Assembly: GCA_019118745.1 (NCBI GenBank)
Contig: DWYJ01000093.1
Span: 1 to 58,114, forward strand
Reading direction: 5' to 3'
Source: Candidatus Desulfovibrio gallistercoris
GTDB lineage: Bacteria; Desulfobacterota; Desulfovibrionia; Desulfovibrionales; Desulfovibrionaceae
Length of the DNA: 58,114 nucleotides
How positions within the stretch are numbered: position 1 is the stretch's first letter; each line of letters begins with the position of its first letter. The position numbers and the translations under genes are program-made. The notes beneath the pieces are model-generated. The model was not told where the DNA came from. It searched no databases and worked only from the letters and a program-made list of their open reading frames with translations. Shown here piece after piece: positions 31,216-37,363 of the stretch.

Positions 31216-31792
31216 ATTCTTCGCCGTCATCCTGCAAAGGCATGAGTTCCCCCCCCCTTATTTGCCAAATCTCGTCAAAAGACCTCGTGTTTGTCAGGCC
31301 CATTTTTGCGGCCTTGTCTTTGTCGTACAGCCACCAGTTGCGGCACTTGTAGGCTTGCTGCGCATCGACATAACTAGCATATACGCCAATGATTTCAGGC
31401 TGGACAGCGGGGTAATTCCATGTGCTGACGAGGGCAAAGCCGTTCTTGGAGTTTTCCGCCTCTTTCGGCTCCGCAAATTCCTGCCGCTCTTTCTCCTCCT
31501 CATATTTTTCTGCGGCTTCCTCGATCCCGGCCTCAATTTCTTCCCTGAAATCGCTGGAAAACTTGTGCCTTGTAAGATCAGCCTGCCGATCTCTGGGGTA
31601 GTCGTCCTCATCGTACGGATCGTCATCGAAAAAGAGGGGCCATGCTCCGGCATCCACAATCTCACCGTATGTGAGATAACCCCACTCCGCGTCGTCCTCG
31701 CCAAAGAACAGCGTGCGATTCAGCCCCTCAATAGAGACTTCGACGCCGTAGTAATCGTCTCCCCACACTGGCTCAATCGTATAGTTGCTCAT
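31214..31792 (-). CDS. Acidic hypothetical protein (192 aa)
   Basis: Strongly acidic (FFDDDPYDEDDYPRD; EEIEAGIEEAAEKYEEEKER coiled coil), with an aromatic beta-rich C-terminus (NWWLYDKDKAAKMG). Acidic phage proteins in accessory islands are sometimes DNA mimics; this is only a possibility. It opens the minus-strand accessory block, with a GAGGGCAAGAT ribosome site. Confidence 0.55.
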   Translation of the reverse strand: MSNYTIEPVWGDDYYGVEVSIEGLNRTLFFGEDDAEWGYLTYGEIVDAGAWPLFFDDDPYDEDDYPRDRQADLTRHKFSSDFREEIEAGIEEAAEKYEEEKERQEFAEPKEAENSKNGFALVSTWNYPAVQPEIIGVYASYVDAQQAYKCRNWWLYDKDKAAKMGLTNTRSFDEIWQIRGGELMPLQDDGEE

Positions 31793-31821
31793 ATCTTGCC
31801 CTCTTTTTCCCGCCCCGACCG

Positions 31822-31851
31822 TTGACAGGCCGGGGCGGTTTGTTCTACCCT
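31822..31851 (+). promoter_or_regulatory. Promoter of the CRISPR-repeat-like small RNA
   Basis: TTGACA (31822-31827), 18 bp, TACCCT (31846-31851). The -35 box lies in copy 2 of the 26-bp repeat (31811-31836). The predicted start, about 31858, is at the first hairpin of the small RNA. Confidence 0.55.
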
Positions 31852-31857
31852 GTCTTT

Positions 31858-31983
31858 ACATTCCCCACGACCGTGGGGGTGTCCCTGAAAAGGGGTTGCT
31901 GTTTATCAGCAACTAGCAGTATCAACTGCGCTTCCCCACGACCGTGGGGCGTAGCCCGGTTCTCCACAACCGGGCTTTTTTTA
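31858..31983 (+). ncRNA. Small RNA with two CRISPR-repeat-like hairpins
   Basis: A promoter-to-terminator unit with no gene. TTCCCCACGACCGTGGGG occurs at 31861 and again at 31932; CCCCACG/CGTGGGG pair, and the first copy continues GGTG, so both look like the core of type I-E CRISPR repeats. Between them GTTGCTG/CAGCAAC forms a hairpin. A strong terminator ends it (AGCCCGGTT/AACCGGGCT then seven T, 31953-31983). The 71-base spacing is not a normal array period. Candidate RNA anti-CRISPR or mini-array. Confidence 0.6.
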
Positions 31984-32274
31984 TACCGCCTCATACTCTA
32001 CGCTCAACGGGACGATATGCTTTCGCCATTGCGCGTTAGCTGCGGCACGGCTACGCCCACTGGCGACGTACTTCAAGCCGCCTTCCGTCCATGCAGAGCA
32101 CCACCAACCGCCGTTGCTGGGCATATCGCACGGCAGGGCGCTCACAAACTGATAAGAGCGGCCGTCAACGCGCACGATGTAGTAAAGACCTTCAAGCTTA
32201 ATCATGGCATGCCCGAGCTCATCTTCACGAACTATTTCCCATCGCATTGTAGAGATATGGTTAGAAGCCTTCAT
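31981..32274 (-). CDS. Hypothetical accessory protein (97 aa)
   Basis: Begins MKASNHISTMRWEIVREDEL; beta-rich with aromatic residues (YYIVRVDGRSYQFVSALP, GGWWCSAW). AAAGGAGAAAG ribosome site. It is alone under promoter P1 (32321-32349), one of three near-identical promoters in this island. Size, isolation and place near RHH regulators fit an anti-defence gene, but there is no direct evidence. Confidence 0.55.
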   Translation of the reverse strand: MKASNHISTMRWEIVREDELGHAMIKLEGLYYIVRVDGRSYQFVSALPCDMPSNGGWWCSAWTEGGLKYVASGRSRAAANAQWRKHIVPLSVEYEAV

Positions 32275-32320
32275 GTCTTTCTCCTTTTTTTGGGGGTCTT
32301 CCCCCCGTTTCGTTAAAATC

Positions 32321-32349
32321 AATATACCCCCGTCAAATAATTTTGTCAA
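32321..32349 (-). promoter_or_regulatory. Island promoter P1
   Basis: Minus strand TTGACA (32349-32344), 17 bp, TATATT (32326-32321), with an A/T-rich upstream stretch shared with P2 and P3. A leader hairpin GGGGG/CCCCC lies just before the ribosome site. Consensus-like, so probably strong. Confidence 0.85.
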
Positions 32350-32374
32350 CAAAAAAATGTCATAAAAATAAAAA

Positions 32375-32563
32375 TTATTTTTTAAGCCTATTTTTTATAA
32401 TATCCCGCAAAAATTCACTTTTCCCCATTCCTGCCTCTTCTGCGGCTTTTTCAAGTGCTTCCGCAAGCTCTTCAGGCAAGGAAAAGGTCGTGGTCACAGT
32501 CCTTTTTCCTGGCTTTGCCTTGGGGCGGCCTACGCCGCGCTTTTTTTTCTTCTGATCTTCCAT
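32375..32563 (-). CDS. Ribbon-helix-helix regulator (paralogue 2)
   Basis: 62 residues: basic N-terminus (KKKKRGVGRPKAKPGKR, an AT-hook-like GRPK) then RHH core TVTTTFSLPEELAEALEKA and GMGKSEFLRDII. About 90% like the gene at 33030-33245 over the core. Probably binds DNA as a dimer; each paralogue is followed by one of the repeated promoters, a likely operator. Next to a GNAT gene it could also be an antitoxin. Confidence 0.8.
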   Translation of the reverse strand: MEDQKKKKRGVGRPKAKPGKRTVTTTFSLPEELAEALEKAAEEAGMGKSEFLRDIIKNRLKK

Positions 32564-32577
32564 CGTCATATCCCCTT

Positions 32578-32934
32578 TTATCTTTCCATGACGACCACGT
32601 CGCCAGCCTCCACGACTTCAAAGCCCTCGCTTTCATAAAAAGCGACAAGCTGGTGGGCGTCAGTTTCCACATCCAGAGGTTCGACAGCAAGCCGCAGCGG
32701 CAGGTGTGCCCAGCGCTCTCCGGCTACCGCGATCGCTTCGCGCAGCAGGCGGCGGGCGTAGCCGTGTCCCCTGTGTCCTTCTTCCGTGCATATCTGCCCG
32801 ATAAGCACGTACTCTTCGCGCACTTCGCAGCCGTCCTCGTCAAAGTCCACGATGTCGCTTTCTACGCCCATGCACAAGAAAGCGTGGGGGAGTTCAAGGC
32901 GGATGCTGTTTGCGGTTTCGGTGCGTGTCATCAT
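32578..32934 (-). CDS. GNAT-family acetyltransferase
   Basis: 118 residues. The acetyl-CoA motif is EEGHRGHGYARRLL (R-x-x-G-x-G/A near 52-65); the end (LVAFYESEGFEVVEAGD) is the usual last GNAT strand-helix. Substrate unknown. It is transcribed from P2 with the RHH gene downstream; GNAT-RHH pairs are known as toxin-antitoxin systems, though with the antitoxin usually first. Confidence 0.8.
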   Translation of the reverse strand: MMTRTETANSIRLELPHAFLCMGVESDIVDFDEDGCEVREEYVLIGQICTEEGHRGHGYARRLLREAIAVAGERWAHLPLRLAVEPLDVETDAHQLVAFYESEGFEVVEAGDVVVMER

Positions 32935-32975
32935 GTCTTTTCTCCTCTGGGCCTTTCGCCCCGTTCGTTGAAATC

Positions 32976-33004
32976 AATCTACGTCCTGAAAATAATTTTG
33001 TCAA
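32976..33004 (-). promoter_or_regulatory. Island promoter P2
   Basis: Minus strand TTGACA (33004-32999), 17 bp, TAGATT (32981-32976). Shares with P1 and P3 the AT-rich stretch containing TGACA repeats. The leader hairpin is GGGC/GCCC with loop GAAAG, a different sequence but the same structure as in P1 and P3. Confidence 0.85.
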
Positions 33005-33029
33005 CAAAAAAATGTCATAAAAATAAAAA

Positions 33030-33245
33030 TTATTTTTCGAGCTTCTTTTTTATAATCTCCCGCAAAAATTCACTTTTCCCCATACCAGCTTCATCCGCAG
33101 CCTTTTCAAGCGCTTCCGCAAGCTCTTCAGGCAAGGAAAAAGTCGTGGTCACCGTCCTTTTGCCGGGCTTTGCCTTGGGGCGGCCTACGCCACGCTTTTT
33201 CGCCTGTACTTCCATATCCATCTCCTCTTTTTTATCTTCCTGCAT
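33030..33245 (-). CDS. Ribbon-helix-helix regulator (paralogue 1)
   Basis: 71 residues from ATG 33245 (GAGGAGACAG upstream). GVGRPKAKPGKR then the same RHH core as the gene at 32375-32563 (TVTTTFSLPEELAEALEKAA, GMGKSEFLREII). P2 begins right after its stop. The repeated unit 'RHH gene then promoter' suggests a tandem duplication of a self-regulated module. Confidence 0.8.
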   Translation of the reverse strand: MQEDKKEEMDMEVQAKKRGVGRPKAKPGKRTVTTTFSLPEELAEALEKAADEAGMGKSEFLREIIKKKLEK

Positions 33246-33273
33246 GGCTGTCTCCTCGACGAAAAAAGCTTGC

Positions 33274-33768
33274 TTACGCCGCCAAGAGCATCCCGCCCTC
33301 AAGCTCGGCAGACCTTACTTCAGCCCACGCCATCTTGAGGCACTCACCCCAGGCGATCTCGCTGGGGCGGCAGCCGAAACGCTCAGCGGCTTCGCGGCGG
33401 ATGGCGTGGGCGCGGGTCATGGCGCGGCGGGAAAGGTCTCTGCCGCTGGCCTTCTGGGCTGCGGCCTTTTCCATCTCAGCCAGCTTGTCGATGATAAGGT
33501 CGATGGCGTGATCATTGTAAGCATACCACTTGCCGGTAGCCACGCTGTAGTATGCCTTATGCATCGCGTTCACGATGCGAAAGGCCCGCGTGTTGCTGAT
33601 GGTCTCACCTTCAAGGGTGGCATGCTTGATGCTGCCGCTCTTGTAGCGCTGTACGGCAAGGCCGATGAAACGGCAGGCGGCGTCCTGTTCAAGGTAAAGG
33701 CGTTCTTCACCCGTGCGGGGGTGCGTCCAAGAGTTGGTGAAAGTGCGAATGGTTTCCAGCTTGTTCAT
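33274..33768 (-). CDS. Hypothetical accessory protein (164 aa)
   Basis: Begins MNKLETIRTFTNSWTHPRTG; mixed fold with a helical C-terminal half (LIIDKLAEMEKAAAQKASGR, MTRAHAIRREAAERFG). AAAAGGAGAAAG ribosome site under P3. Followed by RHH paralogue 1, as the GNAT gene is followed by paralogue 2. No family is recognised; an anti-defence role is only inferred from context. Confidence 0.55.
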   Translation of the reverse strand: MNKLETIRTFTNSWTHPRTGEERLYLEQDAACRFIGLAVQRYKSGSIKHATLEGETISNTRAFRIVNAMHKAYYSVATGKWYAYNDHAIDLIIDKLAEMEKAAAQKASGRDLSRRAMTRAHAIRREAAERFGCRPSEIAWGECLKMAWAEVRSAELEGGMLLAA

Positions 33769-33814
33769 ATCTCTTTCTCCTTTTTTTGGGGTCTTCCCCC
33801 GTTTCGTTAAATTC

Positions 33815-33843
33815 ACTATATGTTCCACAAATAATTTTGTCAA
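33815..33843 (-). promoter_or_regulatory. Island promoter P3
   Basis: Minus strand TTGACA (33843-33838), 17 bp, TATAGT (33820-33815), then a GGGG/CCCC leader hairpin and AAAAGGAG. Third copy of the island promoter. Confidence 0.85.
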
Positions 33844-33863
33844 TAAAAAAATGTTATAAAAAT

Positions 33864-33892
33864 AAAAAATCCCGGCAGGTCTCCCCGCCGGG
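33864..33892 (-). terminator. Terminator of antirepressor 3
   Basis: CCCGGC/GCCGGG stem with a 10-base loop followed by A and six T on the minus strand. Lies between the Bro-N gene and P3, insulating the island promoters. Confidence 0.8.
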
Positions 33893-33931
33893 CGTTTTCG
33901 TGATGTGTGAGAGCTGTCTGTCTGCCGAGGG

Positions 33932-34702
33932 CTAGGCGGCGGCGTGCGTCCTGTGCTTTTTCAGTTCCAGCCGGAACGCCTCGATGACGTCCACATGATG
34001 CGCCTTGAGCGTGCCGTAGCGGCTGTCCTCGATGAGGCGTGGGGGCTTGCCCATACGTGCGCCCAGCTCAGCGAGCTTGCGCCCCACCTGCGAGTACATG
34101 CCCGCGGACTCGTGGAACTCTTCCAGCAGCCACGGGATAGCCCGCACCTGCTTGTAAGTCTTGCCCTCTCCCAGCCTGTCGGCAAGGGCATCCCGCTGGC
34201 GGACGGCGGCCGAGGCCGTGGCCATGCTGGTGGCTTCGCGTCGGCTGCCTATCTCGGCCTTGGTGCGCTTGTAGTAGTCTCGCTGCTCGAGGGCGAGCTG
34301 CTTTTCCTCCTCGATGTCGGCTATCATGCGCAGGGCATCCGGGAAGGACTGCGGCACACGCGGCAGGGCATAGACGCCATACTGTCCCGTCCTGCGGATG
34401 CTGGGCATCACCTCCCCGGCTATCCACTTCTGATACGGCAAGGCGGCAGGCTTGTCGCTGCGGCCCAGAAAGAAGTAAAGGCCATGCTCGGAAAGGGTAA
34501 GCATTTCCTGCGCTCCGCTGGGGGTCACAACGGATGTGACCCCCCTCCATTCTTCGGGAACATGGGCAATGCGGGGCGCACCGTTCCACTGGTAGCCCAG
34601 CGCCTCGCACACGTCCTTTGCCACAAACCACGGCTCTCCGTTGACCTCGACCACGCGCACCTGTCCAAAGTCCTGCGCCTGAAAAATGGTGATACCTGTC
34701 AT
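33932..34702 (-). CDS. Antirepressor 3 (Bro-N domain)
   Basis: 256 residues from ATG 34702 (AGGAGG upstream). Residues 5-105 are a Bro-N domain (VRVVEVNGEPWFVAKDVCEA, LTLSEHGLYFFLGRS, KWIAGEVMPSIRRTGQYG). The C-terminal part is a helical region with KTYKQVRAIPWLLEEFHE, as in many phage antirepressors. Promoter candidate: GTGAAC, 18 bp, TATACT just upstream, after three tandem terminators. Its C-terminal domain differs from antirepressors 1 and 2. Confidence 0.82.
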   Translation of the reverse strand: MTGITIFQAQDFGQVRVVEVNGEPWFVAKDVCEALGYQWNGAPRIAHVPEEWRGVTSVVTPSGAQEMLTLSEHGLYFFLGRSDKPAALPYQKWIAGEVMPSIRRTGQYGVYALPRVPQSFPDALRMIADIEEEKQLALEQRDYYKRTKAEIGSRREATSMATASAAVRQRDALADRLGEGKTYKQVRAIPWLLEEFHESAGMYSQVGRKLAELGARMGKPPRLIEDSRYGTLKAHHVDVIEAFRLELKKHRTHAAA

Positions 34703-34838
34703 CTGCAAAAATCCTCCTTTTGGGGATGACGTTTGCCGCCAGTATACCACGAGTAAAGGCCGCTGTTCACGTTTTTTCTTTTTTGGTTTTTCCGGCAGCT
34801 TTTTGCGTGTCAAGACTTGATTTTTTCAGGATGGTCAC

Positions 34839-34949
34839 AAAAAAAGCCGCCCCGTGCGGAGCGGCATTGCCGGAAGAAAAAAGGGCCGCCCCTTTGGCGA
34901 GAGGCGACCCCGAAAGAAAACGGCCCGTCCTGTTGGCGCAGGGCGGCCC
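34839..34949 (-). terminator. Three tandem terminators
   Basis: On the minus strand three GC-rich hairpins, each followed by a T-run: arms around 34917-34949 (GGGCCGCCC... then TTTT), 34877-34911 (GGGGTCGCC...GGCGGCCC then six T) and 34839-34865 (GCCGCTCC/GGGGCGGC then seven T). Period about 35-38 bases. They separate antirepressor module 2 from antirepressor 3. The surrounding 34703-35120 holds no convincing gene. Confidence 0.8.
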
Positions 34950-35120
34950 AAATGTCAGCGCTATGTGTGTGGATTTTCCCTCTCCCATACCTCAGCGCCA
35001 ACCCCACAACCAGCCCGCCGAAAGCGGGAAGGAATACTCTTGCGTTCTCTTTCTACCCGTTATCCCCTCTGATGGCAAGGGGTATCCAGATGCCGAATCA
35101 CGGGCGCGGACTGCCCTGCT

Positions 35121-35369
35121 CTACCCCGTCATGCGCCAGAGGAAGCCGAAGAAGAGCGCCAGCGCGGAGAAGCCTGCCGAGGCCATGCCGAAGCCGATGA
35201 CCAGCAGTTTCACGCCCGCCAGCTCGTGCCTGAGTTCCCAGCGTTCGACGGGGCGCGTTGTGTACGGGGCCGGGGCCTCGCGCTCGATGCTGAAACTTTC
35301 GCCGTCAAGTGTGACGGTGATCCGGGTGCCGTTGTCCGTCGTGAAGGTGTGGACGCGGTTCGTTGCCAT
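35121..35369 (-). CDS. Small membrane protein of antirepressor module 2
   Basis: 82 residues, paralogue of 16500-16751 (MATNRVHTFTTDNGTRI; span VKLLVIGFGMASAGFSALAL). Here its start overlaps the end of antirepressor 2 by 65 bases, whereas in module 1 there is a gap, so the junction was altered in one of the modules. Confidence 0.7.
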   Translation of the reverse strand: MATNRVHTFTTDNGTRITVTLDGESFSIEREAPAPYTTRPVERWELRHELAGVKLLVIGFGMASAGFSALALFFGFLWRMTG

Positions 35370-36246
35370 GTGCGTGCCCGGCCTCAAGCGTGCAACGGGC
35401 GGCGTACAGGGTGTCTATGGCGTGGGCGTAGAGCTGGTGCTCCGCGTCGTACATGGCGCGTTCCTGCGGGGTCATGCGCATTGTCTTGGCGCCGGGGTGG
35501 CAGAAGAGCCGCACCACCTCCTGCGCGGCGCTGATGGTGCGGATCGCGCTCTCGATGCGGCGCAGGGCATCGGCCCTGCCGCTGGACATGTCCACGGGCG
35601 GCGTGTACGGCGCGGGCGTGGCGGCGGGCGCTGGGGCCTGCGGCAGCGGCGCGGGCAGCTCCATGCCCATGAGGTAGGCAATGCCCTCACTCAGGCGGCT
35701 TTGCGGCAGTTGCTTGTAGCTGGCCAGCCGGAAATGATTGTTGAAGCGGCTCCATATCTGCGGATACAGCCCTCTGGGCCGTCTGTCCGCCGGGATGCTC
35801 TCCACCTTGCCCTTGACCACGGCCTGCAAGGTGCATTGCTGGTCGGGCGTCAGCGCCGCGTCCGGGCCGGGGGCGGCGGAAAGCGCGGTTTGCTGCCGGG
35901 CGGCAAGTTCGGCCTCCATGCGGTTGAACGCCTCGATATAGGCCAGCTTCATGCCCAGCGCTTTCTTGCCCGTGTAGCCCATGACCAGCAGCATGAAGCC
36001 GTCACGGTAAAGGATGAACATGGGGCGCGGCTTGCCCTGCTCATCGGAATATTCAGCGGACGCAAAATTGCGTTGGCTAAATTCTTCCGGGCAGTTAGCA
36101 GAAAAATTGTTTACGTCGCGGAGCACGTCGGTATGGCGCTTGCCGAAGAACTTGGCGACCTCAAGTGAGGTGGTGGCCGGGCGGCCAGAGTGGAGGGAGA
36201 CGGACGGTGAAGGGAGTGCGGGGGAGAGAAGTTCCGCTTGTGACAT
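35305..36246 (-). CDS. Antirepressor 2 (Rha N-terminal + ORF6C-like)
   Basis: 313 residues. Residues 25-110 are a Rha-type domain (RPATTSLEVAKFFGKRHTDVLRDV, FILYRDGFMLLVMGYTG). The ORF6C-like part (PQIWSRFNNHFRLASYKQLP) and the tail (CHPGAKTMRMTPQERAMY) are shared with antirepressor 1, whose N-terminal domain is unrelated, so the modules were shuffled. The last 22 residues (after LEAG) are read out of frame through the next gene, suggesting loss of the native stop. Its ribosome region is complementary to c4-like RNA 2. Confidence 0.82.
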   Translation of the reverse strand: MSQAELLSPALPSPSVSLHSGRPATTSLEVAKFFGKRHTDVLRDVNNFSANCPEEFSQRNFASAEYSDEQGKPRPMFILYRDGFMLLVMGYTGKKALGMKLAYIEAFNRMEAELAARQQTALSAAPGPDAALTPDQQCTLQAVVKGKVESIPADRRPRGLYPQIWSRFNNHFRLASYKQLPQSRLSEGIAYLMGMELPAPLPQAPAPAATPAPYTPPVDMSSGRADALRRIESAIRTISAAQEVVRLFCHPGAKTMRMTPQERAMYDAEHQLYAHAIDTLYAARCTLEAGHAHGNEPRPHLHDGQRHPDHRHT

Positions 36247-36292
36247 GGTAAACCTCGCTACGGTTTCTGATAGCGCTGGCCAGACGCAAAAA

Positions 36293-36356
36293 TGGCCGGG
36301 AGCTCAGAACCGCGTAGCGTGCGGCAGGGGCATTACTGCTACCCTACTCCCGGCCA
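36293..36356 (-). ncRNA. c4-like antisense RNA 2
   Basis: Closing stem TGGCCGGGAG/CTCCCGGCCA encloses two hairpins (GCAG/CTGC and CCGC/GCGG), the same plan as 17690-17768 and with shared AATGCCC and GTTCTNAG segments. It carries CGCTA and TTCTGA, complements of TAGCG and TCAGAA next to the antirepressor ribosome site (36270-36256) and at 36443-36427. The pairing sequence differs from RNA 1, so cross-talk is unlikely. Confidence 0.7.
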
Positions 36357-36426
36357 ATATGGAACGCGGATAGGATACCACGTCACAGGCACGAAAAAAG
36401 CCATTGACAAACGGAATGGCGACCGT

Positions 36427-36487
36427 CGCTACGGAGTTTCTGAGGCTCCATGCGGAGAGGACGCCACAAAACGCGGGGAATGTCAAG
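36427..36487 (-). promoter_or_regulatory. Upstream c4 target and conserved promoter block, module 2
   Basis: The 23-base block 36465-36487 with TTGACA matches module 1 (17891-17913). TCAGAA...CGTAGCG (36443-36427) is the second target of c4-like RNA 2, again 22 bases from the block. The equal spacing in both modules argues for function. Confidence 0.55.
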
Positions 36488-36560
36488 ACGTGGTTTGCGC
36501 GGCTCTGACTTTTACCGAGGGCTGCCGTGTGGTAAAAACGGGCGAAGGAGGAGATAGAAC

Positions 36561-36842
36561 ATGAGCAAAGAACCGATGACCGAGCTGCTGAATGAGGTCG
36601 AGAGGCTGCGCAGGGAAAATAAAATCTTGGAAAAGGCGCTTGAAAATCTGGGGCTATTCGTCCGTACCAAGCTAGAATGTTGCGCAACTGATTTTGTTGG
36701 AAAAGGCATCGACTCCGATACGGACTACGAGTGCGACATGGCATATAACTCAGATGAAGCACGATACGAATGTTATGCAAATTGCTGGGCTGACGCCTTC
36801 TATAAGCAAGCAGAGAGGGATGTCAAAAAAATGGAAGAATGA
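36561..36842 (+). CDS. Hypothetical protein (93 aa)
   Basis: Starts after GGAGGAG. A leucine-zipper-like N-terminus (LLNEVERLRRENKILEKALE) is followed by a Cys/Tyr/Asp-rich part (LECCATDFVG, YECDMAYNSDEARYECYANC). It lies divergent from antirepressor module 2. A hairpin TTTTACC/GGTAAAA lies upstream near 36515-36540. No family is recognised. Confidence 0.55.
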   Translation: MSKEPMTELLNEVERLRRENKILEKALENLGLFVRTKLECCATDFVGKGIDSDTDYECDMAYNSDEARYECYANCWADAFYKQAERDVKKMEE

Positions 36843-36876
36843 GAGAGGAGAAAAGCGGATGTCAAGAGAAAGCAAA

Positions 36877-36902
36877 GGCCCTTCCCGTTGCCGGAAAGGG
36901 CC
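36877..36902 (-). terminator. Terminator between convergent genes
   Basis: GGCCCTT/AAGGGCC with inner CC/GG; on the minus strand followed by TTTGCTTTC. It ends the membrane protein transcript from 37190. Confidence 0.6.
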
Positions 36903-36971
36903 CAAAATACACCGGGTTTGATTGCAATCTCTTTTCCCGGCGGATGTCAAGGCTTGCTTTGAAGGGTCAGC

Positions 36972-37190
36972 CTAGAAAAAAGTCTTTGAAAGCCAATCTT
37001 TGATGGCACAAACTGAAAATGTCGTGCCAAAGAAAACGACGAATTGCGCCGCCTTGAACATCGTCTCTATCCATACTCCATCGCCAAAAAAGCTTTTCAG
37101 ATAGAAAAGGAGTGCGTTGGCTAGGAAAATGATTGCGCCAATCATCAAGAGGGCCAGGATGAGACAAAAAGTGTCGTTGCTCAAGCTCAT
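36972..37190 (-). CDS. Small membrane protein (72 aa)
   Basis: Two spans: FCLILALLMIGAIIFLANALLFYL and AAQFVVFFGTTFSVCAI. AAGGAGAAGAT ribosome site; CATACT upstream (about 37222) is a possible -10 box. AT-rich compared with neighbours. Could be a superinfection-exclusion protein by context; no family is recognised. Confidence 0.6.
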   Translation of the reverse strand: MSLSNDTFCLILALLMIGAIIFLANALLFYLKSFFGDGVWIETMFKAAQFVVFFGTTFSVCAIKDWLSKTFF

Positions 37191-37363
37191 ATCTTCTCCT
37201 TGTGTTTTTCTCCTCTGGAAACAGTATGCCACTTCACAGAAAAGAAAACACCACATTGACAAAATGTGCGCGCCTCTATAGGGAGTTTTAGATGTAAAGG
37301 TCTGGATACCTCCCCTTGCCCCTGCGCCTTGCGGGCTGTATCATGCAGCGGACAGGAGGCCAT

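Noticed and set aside
31858..31983. A regular CRISPR array
   Set aside because: Only two repeat cores exist, 71 bases apart rather than about 61, the second lacks the conserved 3' part, and no cas genes are in the window. Kept only as a repeat-like small RNA.
34767..34988. Minus-strand open frame of 73 codons over the triple terminators
   Set aside because: Its sequence is translated hairpin DNA, has no proper ribosome site and is best explained by the terminators.
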